Shown here piece by piece: positions 1 to 5,252 of a stretch of 5,252 nt of DNA. The position numbers were made by a program, and so were the translations under genes. The notes under the pieces were generated by a model that did no database searches, was not told the DNA's origin, and saw only the letters and a list, made by a program, of their open reading frames with translations. Every line of letters begins with the position of its first letter. Position 1 is the first letter of the stretch. Source of the DNA: Planctomycetaceae bacterium (lineage in GTDB: Bacteria > Planctomycetota > Planctomycetia > Planctomycetales > Planctomycetaceae); NCBI GenBank assembly GCA_029259875.1, contig JAJDEK010000281.1, positions 1-5,252 on the forward strand, in the 5' to 3' direction.

Positions 1-1
1 T

Positions 2-2293
2 ATTGAGCAATTCAAACACAAACGAGGGCTTATTATATTGTCTGGTTTTTGTGTTTTGTCATTGATGCCGATGCGCGTCACTGCGGAAGCCGACTCTGAA
101 AAACCAGTAGTCGCGAAGCGTCCTGAGAAAAGTCAGCCAGCCTCCAATCATGAATTGACGGCCGAAAAATTAGCGGAGCAAGCCAAAGAATCGGTTGTTG
201 CTGTCTCGTTTGCAGGGCGGGATGGAAAGCAGGCAGGATTGGGAACCGGTTTTGTGATTGACGCGGATGGATTAATCGCCACGAACTTACACGTGATTGG
301 AGAAGCACGGCCGATTTCAGTGCAATTTTTAAACGGGAAACAATACGACGTGAAAGAGGTCTATGCGACAGATCGTCAAATGGATCTAGCGGTTTTAAAA
401 ATCGAAGCCGAAGGTCTCACTCCCCTTCCCTTAGCAGAACCCGATTCCTTGAAACAGGGAGCCGCAGTGATTGCACTTGGTAATCCGCAAGGGCTCCGTT
501 ATAGCGTTGTTAAAGGGGTGAATTCAGGAGCCAGAGAAATTGATGGTAAGCCTATGATCCAACTGGCGATTCCCATCGAACCCGGTAACAGCGGAGGCCC
601 CGTGTTGGACTCTCAAGGCCGCGTGCAGGGAATTGTGACTTTGAAATCAGCGGTGACTCGGAACTTGGGTTATGCAGTCAATATTAGTGCGCTGAAAGTG
701 TTATTGGAAAAACCGAACCCTGTTCCAATCAAACGTTGGTTAACAATCGGAACACTGGATGAACGGCACTGGAAACCTTTGTTTGGTTCACGCTGGCGGC
801 AGCGGGCGGGTCGTATCATGGTTGATGGATTTGGTACTGGTTTAGGCAGTCGTTCGTTATGTGTTTCGCAAGAAGATTTGCCCGAACTGCCTTATGAAAT
901 CGCAGTGGAAGTAAAGCTGGATGACGAGTCGGGAGCGGCTGGACTCATTTTTTATTCCGATGAAAAAACAAAGCATTATGGGTTTTATCCCAGTAGTAAA
1001 AGTTTGCGGATCAGTCGTTTTGATGGTGCCGATGTGTTTTCCTGGCATGTGCTGGAACAGAAGAAAAGTAATTTCTACCGAGAGGGAGAATGGAATCATC
1101 TGAAGGTCCGGCTTGAGGCAGATCGTATCTTATGTTTCATTAACGATAATCAGGTATTTGAAATCAAAGACCGGCAATATCAAGCGGGAAAAGTCGGTCT
1201 TGCGAAATTCCGAAATACGATTGCAACGTTCAGAGGATTTCAAGTCGCGTCTCGAATCGAACCTTATCGCCCTTCTAAAGAGACGGCACAAAAAATTCTT
1301 GACTTGACTGAAGATCTCAGAGTGGATCGTCCGCCTCTGGAAGAACTCATCGAAAAGGTAGTGAAAGATACCAATGAAAAGCGCGCACAGCAGGCATTGC
1401 AGGAGCGGGCACGATTACTCAAGAGGCAGGCAGAACGTTTGCAGCAGTTAGCGCAGTCCATTCATGAACGTGCAGTACGCGATGAACTCGGAAAACTGTT
1501 TGTGGAAAAAAAAGAAGCAAACATTGATTTATTGTCAGCTGCCTTGTTGGTGGCCCGATTGGATAATTCCGAAGTGGAGTTAAAGTCTTACCTCAATCAG
1601 GTGACAGGCATGGTGGCAGAGATACAAAACTCGTTACCTCCTAATGCAGACCAACAGGTCAAACTTGATGCTTTAAACCGCTATTTGTTCCTTGAAACCG
1701 GATTTCATGGTAGCCGGACTAATTATTATAACAAATCGAACAGCTATATTAATGAGACGATTGATGATCGTGAAGGTTTGCCAATCACTCTGGCAATTCT
1801 CTATATGGAAATGGGGCGTCAGTTGGGAATGAACATCGAAGGAGTTGGGCTTCCCGGCCACTTTGTAGTGCGTGTTGATTCTAAAGATGAGAAATACCAA
1901 TTGATTGATGTATTCGAAGGAGGCAAAATTCTAAGTGATGAAGCTGCCAAAATCATGATCCAAAGTGCTAACCGTGGTCAATTTGACGCTGAGTTTTTGA
2001 AGGCACAAACCAAAAAAGATATCATTCAACGCATGTTGCGGAACTTGTTGAATCTTGCGCGGGATAGTGAAGACATTCCTTCCATGTTGCGATATGTGGA
2101 AACGATGATTTCCATTGATAGAGAATTACTACAGGAACGCTGGCTGCGCGCTGTCTTGCGATACCAGACGGGGCGCATTACAGAAGCGATTGCGGATGCC
2201 GACTTTCTATTAGAAAAATCACCAGAAGGTTTTGACTTACGCCGCATTCATGAATTTAGAAGCTTTCTAACGACAGTCAAACAACCTGAGTAA
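2..2293 (+). CDS. Secreted trypsin-like (HtrA-type) serine protease fused to lectin-like and SirB1-like domains, 5' partial
   Basis: Residues are counted from the TTG at 38. Residues ~40-225 are a trypsin-fold protease of HtrA/DegP type with an intact triad: His85 (ATNLHVI), Asp116 (MDLAVL) and Ser185 (PGNSGGP). No PDZ domain follows. Residues ~240-405 look like a concanavalin A-like/DUF1080-type beta-sandwich (GLIFYSD, then GEWNHLKVRLE, then GKVGLAKF) and hold Cys275 and Cys366. Residues ~410-480 are charged and helical, probably coiled coil. Residues ~480-750 match the SirB1 family (Transglut_core2 plus helical repeat tail): NRYLF, GF.GS..NYYNKSNSY, REGLPITLAILYME, LPGHFVVR. The His608/Asp624 pair is kept, but the catalytic Cys position is Leu/Pro and no Cys occurs after residue 366, so transglutaminase chemistry is unlikely. 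Start: 12 further in-frame codons reach the left edge and give a basic n-region (KHKR) and hydrophobic core, with likely cleavage after VTA (residue 16). The true start is therefore probably outside the window. TTG 38, preceded by GAGGG at 24-28, is the alternative. Predicted periplasmic. Substrate unknown. Confidence 0.88.
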   Translation: MEQFKHKRGLIILSGFCVLSLMPMRVTAEADSEKPVVAKRPEKSQPASNHELTAEKLAEQAKESVVAVSFAGRDGKQAGLGTGFVIDADGLIATNLHVIGEARPISVQFLNGKQYDVKEVYATDRQMDLAVLKIEAEGLTPLPLAEPDSLKQGAAVIALGNPQGLRYSVVKGVNSGAREIDGKPMIQLAIPIEPGNSGGPVLDSQGRVQGIVTLKSAVTRNLGYAVNISALKVLLEKPNPVPIKRWLTIGTLDERHWKPLFGSRWRQRAGRIMVDGFGTGLGSRSLCVSQEDLPELPYEIAVEVKLDDESGAAGLIFYSDEKTKHYGFYPSSKSLRISRFDGADVFSWHVLEQKKSNFYREGEWNHLKVRLEADRILCFINDNQVFEIKDRQYQAGKVGLAKFRNTIATFRGFQVASRIEPYRPSKETAQKILDLTEDLRVDRPPLEELIEKVVKDTNEKRAQQALQERARLLKRQAERLQQLAQSIHERAVRDELGKLFVEKKEANIDLLSAALLVARLDNSEVELKSYLNQVTGMVAEIQNSLPPNADQQVKLDALNRYLFLETGFHGSRTNYYNKSNSYINETIDDREGLPITLAILYMEMGRQLGMNIEGVGLPGHFVVRVDSKDEKYQLIDVFEGGKILSDEAAKIMIQSANRGQFDAEFLKAQTKKDIIQRMLRNLLNLARDSEDIPSMLRYVETMISIDRELLQERWLRAVLRYQTGRITEAIADADFLLEKSPEGFDLRRIHEFRSFLTTVKQPE

Positions 2294-2322
2294 TTTGCTT
2301 TGTTTAAAATTTCTTTGAAAAT

Positions 2323-2328
2323 GGGAGA
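2323..2328 (+). promoter_or_regulatory. Ribosome binding site for the GTG-started gene at 2335
   Basis: GGGAGA lies 6 bases before the GTG at 2335 and matches the Shine-Dalgarno consensus well. It decides in favour of this non-ATG start. The ATG at 2321 overlaps the site but is in another frame, and the next in-frame ATG codons fall inside the signal peptide's hydrophobic core. Confidence 0.7.
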
Positions 2329-2334
2329 CGTAAC

Positions 2335-3351
2335 GTGCGCTTGCTGAATTCTTGGCTGAAACTTTTGATTTTGATAGGGTTTACCACAATGATGACAGGA
2401 GCACACCCCTATCGTGCTCCTGGGGTGACGAGCCTAACCAATTCCAAAGTTAAATACCGTGTGGCCGATCAACACTTTGTTATTTTAAAACGCGGGAAAA
2501 ACAGAGCAATTGTCATCGATAATGCGGCAGTCAATACGCCAGAACTACCCAGACATCGGGCGGGCTATAACGGCGTGGCACTACTGAAACATCAAGATCA
2601 AACGGATAATATTTTTGTTCCCACAATTGCAGGACTGAATTTCGAACATATTCATGATGGAACTCCCTCGCTCAAAGAGAAGTTCGAACCACGCAAATTT
2701 CCGATGCAGTTAAGGATAATTTCAGATGATACGGTTGAATTGTATCAGGCTCCGACCCCGAACTGGAAACTGGAAAGTTGTGGTCGCTATCAAATTTTGG
2801 AAGATGGCACTATCGAATATACGTTTGAATGTATTCCGCATGCAGATCTCTTCAAGAATGGATATATTGGCTTGTTTTGGGCCAGCTATATGCAGGCACC
2901 AAAAGATCGAAGAATCAATTTTTATGGAAAGTCAAAAGCGAACTTGGATGCGAGAGAAACGTTAATCTCTGCAAGAACTCCCTCACACGGCGTTAATAGC
3001 ACTCATCCACCGGCAAATGCGGTGTTTTTTCCCAAAGTCGCTTCGGATTTCCCGCTGACGTTAGTCAATCACCCTTCTGCCTATGTTTATTCGCAACCTT
3101 GGTACTATGGTATTCGTGGGAAATATGCTTATACTCAAATTTTTCGGGATCGTGATCAAATCTGGTTTGCTCAGTCTCCTACAGGAGGCGGTCAGCAAAA
3201 TCCGGCTTGGGATTTCCAGTGGTTTATTCCCAATTATCAAGTTGGTGAAGCCTACGGATTTATTATGCGAGCGCATTATGCTCCCTGGTCAGGTCACGAA
3301 ACATTACAAAAATCAGTTCAGAAACATTTATCTGCCCTGAAGCAAGAATAA
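2335..3351 (+). CDS. Secreted protein of unknown function, aromatic-rich, probable beta-sandwich
   Basis: I do not recognise a named family. The 338-residue product starts with a clear signal peptide: basic start (MRLLNSWLK), hydrophobic stretch to about residue 20, and likely cleavage after TGA (residue 23), so it is exported. The mature part has no membrane segment and looks beta-rich. It has distinctive motifs: HRAGYNGVA (74-82), GLNFEHIHDG (100-109), a stretch around NGYIGLFWASYMQAP (175-189), HGVNSTHPP (218-226) and PAWDFQWFIP (290-299). The many Trp, Tyr and His residues, with alternating strand-like segments in 120-190, recall carbohydrate-binding or mutarotase-like beta-sandwich folds; this is a weak structural guess. 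Mature-part cysteines are only Cys149 and Cys166, which could form a disulfide. It starts 41 bases after the protease gene on the same strand, so co-transcription is plausible. The GTG start is supported by GGGAGA upstream and by the well-formed signal peptide. No catalytic motif is evident. Confidence 0.85.
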   Translation: MRLLNSWLKLLILIGFTTMMTGAHPYRAPGVTSLTNSKVKYRVADQHFVILKRGKNRAIVIDNAAVNTPELPRHRAGYNGVALLKHQDQTDNIFVPTIAGLNFEHIHDGTPSLKEKFEPRKFPMQLRIISDDTVELYQAPTPNWKLESCGRYQILEDGTIEYTFECIPHADLFKNGYIGLFWASYMQAPKDRRINFYGKSKANLDARETLISARTPSHGVNSTHPPANAVFFPKVASDFPLTLVNHPSAYVYSQPWYYGIRGKYAYTQIFRDRDQIWFAQSPTGGGQQNPAWDFQWFIPNYQVGEAYGFIMRAHYAPWSGHETLQKSVQKHLSALKQE

Positions 3352-3354
3352 ACC

Positions 3355-3385
3355 AGACGCAAGACTAAAAGCGCAGTTCTTGTCT
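3355..3385 (+). other. Imperfect stem-loop between genes 2 and 3
   Basis: AGAC (3355-3358) pairs with GTCT (3382-3385), and AAGA (3361-3364) with TCTT (3378-3381). CT/AG can extend the stem around a bulged T, leaving an 8-base loop (AAAAGCGC). Two bulges interrupt the stem and no T-run follows, so it is not a standard intrinsic terminator. It could be an mRNA-stabilising or processing element, or chance. Confidence 0.25.
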
Positions 3386-3405
3386 AGGCATGGATTGAAA
3401 TCAAG

Positions 3406-4317
3406 ATGAGAAAAATTGGCTCGCTCGAATCAGGGCAGCAAGCAAATTTGTTCAGAGACTATTTGCTGACGAAGGGAATCGATGTCACTGTTGAGTCAGC
3501 GTCTGACCAATGGACTGTCTGGGTATATGATGAAGATGAAGTTGAACAATCCAAATCTGAGTTAGATGAATTCTTAAAGAACTCTTCAGCGGAAAAATAC
3601 CAAGGCGTTTCTCAACAAGCAGAATCGATTCGTGAAGAAAAAATCAAAAAAGTCCGAGAGAACCATAGTCGGCAAGTTGATGTCCGCGAAACCTGGAATC
3701 GTCCCTTTACCAGCCGTTGCCCTGTGACGTCATTGTTGATTGGCATTAGCGTTGTTGTGTTTCTCTTCATGCAATCTGATGAATATAATAATCAAGTCAG
3801 GCAAGCGCTGAGTATTTGTTCGTTTCAAGTCTCAGGTAATATGATAAGTTATGACAAACGCTTGGTCGATGTGCAGGAAGGTGAAGTCTGGCGGTTGGTG
3901 ACACCGATTTTTATTCACTTTTCGATCATGCATATTCTGTTTAACTGCATCATGACATATCAGCTCGGTGGCGCAATTGAGGCGAATCGGGGTAGTGGGC
4001 GATTGCTTTTATTAGTGTTGTTAACGGCAATTCCATCTAATCTGGCACAGTTCTATTGGAGCGGTCCCAGTTTTGGAGGCTTGTCGGGGGTTGTATATGG
4101 ACTATTTGGTTATATGTGGATGAAAAGTAAATTTGCTCCACAATCCCACTTTTTTGTACCTCCCAATATGGTATTTATTCTGATCGGTTGGTTTTTTCTT
4201 TGCATGACCGGATTAGTCGGACCCGTTGCTAATCTGGCTCATGGATTTGGATTGGGAACCGGCATGGCGATTGGTGTCGCAAGCACTTTTTTAAGACAAG
4301 CTGGTAAATCAAGATGA
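3406..4317 (+). CDS. glpG: GlpG-type rhomboid intramembrane serine protease
   Basis: This 303-residue protein is close in layout to E. coli GlpG (276 residues). Residues 1-60 match the cytoplasmic GlpG N-terminal domain (ANLFRDYLLTKGIDVTVES, then WVYDEDEVEQSKSELDEFL). A charged linker (61-100) leads to six predicted membrane segments, roughly 107-123, 165-190, 199-217, 224-240, 254-270 and 275-296. The diagnostic motifs are present: WR (162-163) in the L1 region, HFSIMHILFN with His176 and Asn180, LGGAIE (187-192), GGLSGVVYGLFGY with the catalytic Ser227, and the His partner His279 (NLAHGFG). The active site is complete, so an active enzyme is expected, cleaving transmembrane helices of substrate proteins within the cytoplasmic membrane. 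In E. coli, GlpG is linked to quality control of orphan membrane proteins; the substrate here is unknown. The glpE and glpR genes seen beside it in E. coli are absent. The ATG at 3406 is supported by alignment to the GlpG N-terminus, although the Shine-Dalgarno match before it is weak. The gap to the preceding gene is 54 bases. Confidence 0.95.
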   Translation: MRKIGSLESGQQANLFRDYLLTKGIDVTVESASDQWTVWVYDEDEVEQSKSELDEFLKNSSAEKYQGVSQQAESIREEKIKKVRENHSRQVDVRETWNRPFTSRCPVTSLLIGISVVVFLFMQSDEYNNQVRQALSICSFQVSGNMISYDKRLVDVQEGEVWRLVTPIFIHFSIMHILFNCIMTYQLGGAIEANRGSGRLLLLVLLTAIPSNLAQFYWSGPSFGGLSGVVYGLFGYMWMKSKFAPQSHFFVPPNMVFILIGWFFLCMTGLVGPVANLAHGFGLGTGMAIGVASTFLRQAGKSR

Positions 4318-4343
4318 TCTGAGTGTTTTCTGATAGACGGCGA

Positions 4344-4372
4344 TTGTTGGCATTCTTGGATTTACCTATAAT
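4344..4372 (+). promoter_or_regulatory. Candidate housekeeping-type promoter for the M16 peptidase gene
   Basis: A perfect TATAAT -10 box lies at 4367-4372. TTGTTG at 4344-4349 is 17 bases upstream, the optimal spacing, but matches TTGACA at only three positions. TTGGCA at 4347-4352 matches at five positions but with a short 14-base spacer. A start of transcription near 4379 would give a leader of roughly 70 bases before the ATG at 4451. It sits in the largest intergenic gap of the window, which supports a real promoter. Confidence 0.45.
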
Positions 4373-4435
4373 TCCCGCATTGGAAATACAACAAAGTTGA
4401 GTTAAGGACAAACAATATTGCTTACCCTCTCAAGT

Positions 4436-4443
4436 GGAGCGAG
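4436..4443 (+). promoter_or_regulatory. Ribosome binding site region for the M16 peptidase gene
   Basis: GGAG (4436-4439) followed by GAG (4441-4443) precedes the ATG at 4451 by 11 and 7 bases. This supports 4451 as the start. A competing TTG at 4418 has AAGGA at 4404-4408 nine bases before it and is in frame, but would add 11 residues before a complete signal peptide, so it is less likely. Confidence 0.5.
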
Positions 4444-4449
4444 ATCTCG
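4440..4449. repeat. 10-base perfect palindrome next to the M16 start codon
   Basis: CGAGATCTCG is a perfect inverted repeat with no spacer, ending two bases before the ATG at 4451 and overlapping part of the ribosome binding region. A 10-base palindrome is expected a few times by chance in 5 kb, so only its position is suggestive. Confidence 0.3.
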
Positions 4450-4450
4450 G

Positions 4451-5252
4451 ATGATGAATCGACACAAATGGAGTTTAGCCGCAGGGGTATTTTTAGTAAT
4501 GAGCTTTGCATCAAATTCATTTCTTTCAGCTGCCAAAGCCCCTGCTCCTCCTGAAAAAGTACGAACTGTAGAAGGGATTACAGAATATTCCCTGGAAAAC
4601 GGCATGAAAGTTCTGCTGTTTCCCGATCCTTCCAGTCCCAAGGTCACAGTGAACCTAACGCTATTGGTCGGTTCCCGCCATGAAGGTTATGGCGAAACTG
4701 GCATGGCGCACCTATTGGAACACATGTTGTTCAAAGGAACTCCCACTCATAAAAATATCCCAAAAGAATTACAGGCGCGTGGAGCGCAGTTCAATGGGAC
4801 GACCTGGTATGACCGGACTAATTATTATGAGACGTTGCCCGCCAATGAGGATAATCTGGAGTTTGCTTTGAAGATGGAAGCAGACCGCATGATGAATAGT
4901 TATGTGAAAGCCGAAGATCTCGTTTCTGAAATGACAGTTGTGCGAAATGAATTCGAACGAGGTGAAAACAGCCCTTCCCGGATGCTGATGCAAAAAGTGA
5001 TGGGATCGGCCTTTGAATGGCATAATTACGGAAAATCTACGATTGGTAACCGTGCAGACATCGAACGGGTCCCCATTGATCGCTTGAAGAGTTTTTATAA
5101 GAAGTACTACCAGCCCGATAATGCGGTTTTGATTGTCGCAGGTAAGTTTGATCAAGCGGAAGCGTTGAAGTTAATCAATCAGTATTTTGGCACGATTCCG
5201 CGCCCTGAGCGAAAATTAGATGCGACTTATACAGAAGAGCCTTCTCAGGAAG
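4451..5252 (+). CDS. Exported M16 family zinc metallopeptidase (pitrilysin-like), 3' partial
   Basis: The frame stays open to the right edge, giving 267 residues plus one base. Residues 1-30 are a signal peptide: basic MMNRHKW, a hydrophobic core ([11 protein letters not shown]) and Ala-rich cleavage choices at SAA or AKA (28-30), so the enzyme acts outside the cytoplasmic membrane. The M16 N-terminal domain starts near residue 42 ([12 protein letters not shown]). The inverted zinc motif HLLEH gives ligands His87 and His91 with catalytic base Glu90. The third ligand is Glu167 in VVRNEFERG, 75 residues after His91, and Glu160 sits at the pitrilysin-like position seven before it. Further family signatures are [20 protein letters not shown] (111-130), [17 protein letters not shown] (191-207) and [16 protein letters not shown] (219-234). 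The active-site half is therefore intact. Family members usually continue for a further 200 residues (single M16 unit) or about 650 (two units), outside this window. It follows the rhomboid gene by 133 bases and probably has its own promoter. Confidence 0.93.
   Translation, partial: MMNRHKWSLAAGVFLVMSFASNSFLSAAKAPAPPEKVRTVEGITEYSLENGMKVLLFPDPSSPKVTVNLTLLVGSRHEGYGETGMAHLLEHMLFKGTPTHKNIPKELQARGAQFNGTTWYDRTNYYETLPANEDNLEFALKMEADRMMNSYVKAEDLVSEMTVVRNEFERGENSPSRMLMQKVMGSAFEWHNYGKSTIGNRADIERVPIDRLKSFYKKYYQPDNAVLIVAGKFDQAEALKLINQYFGTIPRPERKLDATYTEEPSQE

Noticed and set aside
3784..3789. TATAAT inside the rhomboid gene
   Set aside because: It falls in the coding sequence for the L1 loop, with no good -35 box at suitable spacing; probably chance.
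4371..4388. Short inverted repeat (TTCC...GGAA) after the rhomboid gene as a terminator
   Set aside because: The stem is only about four or five base pairs, has no T-run, and overlaps the candidate -10 box.
4402..4647. 81-residue open frame on the minus strand over the gap and start of the M16 gene
   Set aside because: It covers the M16 signal peptide and ribosome binding site in antisense and has no recognisable motif; it reads as a shadow of the + strand gene.
1714..4828. Identical 16-base string (CCGGACTAATTATTAT) at 1714-1729 and 4813-4828
   Set aside because: Both copies encode RTNYY in conserved positions of unrelated families (SirB1 and M16). There is no flanking similarity, so shared peptide and codon choice explain it better than a repeat or recombination.
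4769..5155. 128-residue open frame on the minus strand
   Set aside because: It lies entirely opposite the M16 peptidase, whose zinc-site and family motifs prove the + strand is coding. Its translation shows no recognisable domain.
1..5252. Mobile element, CRISPR array, defence system or RNA gene
   Set aside because: No transposase, integrase, direct-repeat array, tRNA-like fold or toxin/nuclease motif was seen; nearly all bases are accounted for by four ordinary-looking genes of similar composition.

Overview
The window (5,252 bases) reads as bacterial chromosome with four genes, all on the + strand and closely spaced: (1) a large secreted trypsin-like protease fused to a lectin-like domain and a SirB1-like domain, cut at its 5' end; (2) a secreted protein of unknown function; (3) a GlpG-type rhomboid protease; (4) the N-terminal third or so of an exported M16 zinc protease, cut at its 3' end. 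No tRNA, rRNA, CRISPR array, insertion sequence or phage gene is visible. Non-coding DNA amounts to gaps of 41, 54 and 133 bases.

Organism: base composition is moderate, by eye slightly below 50% GC. A lectin-like domain resembling DUF1080 joined to a protease, together with long secreted proteins of unknown function, suggests a planctomycete, perhaps a Gimesia- or Rubinisphaera-like lineage. This is inferred from gene style; no marker gene is present to prove it.

Layout: bases 2-2293 carry the multidomain protease. Its reading frame is open to the left edge, and the visible upstream codons form the basic and hydrophobic parts of a signal peptide, so the true start probably lies just outside. 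Bases 2335-3351 carry the unknown secreted protein, with a GTG start and a good ribosome binding site. Bases 3406-4317 carry the rhomboid protease with its Ser/His dyad intact. The 133-base gap at 4318-4450 holds a good candidate promoter with a perfect TATAAT -10 box. Bases 4451-5252 begin the M16 peptidase, with its zinc site complete inside the window.

How the genes may work together: three of the four encode proteases of unrelated catalytic types (serine protease of the trypsin fold, intramembrane serine protease, zinc metallopeptidase). All are predicted to act outside or within the cytoplasmic membrane, and the fourth protein is also exported. This suggests a cell-envelope proteolysis or protein quality-control neighbourhood, but only the co-location is seen; functional coupling is inference. 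Genes 1 to 3 could be one transcript, while gene 4 probably has its own promoter. I found no convincing new defence or mobile system. The most unusual item is the domain architecture of the first protein.
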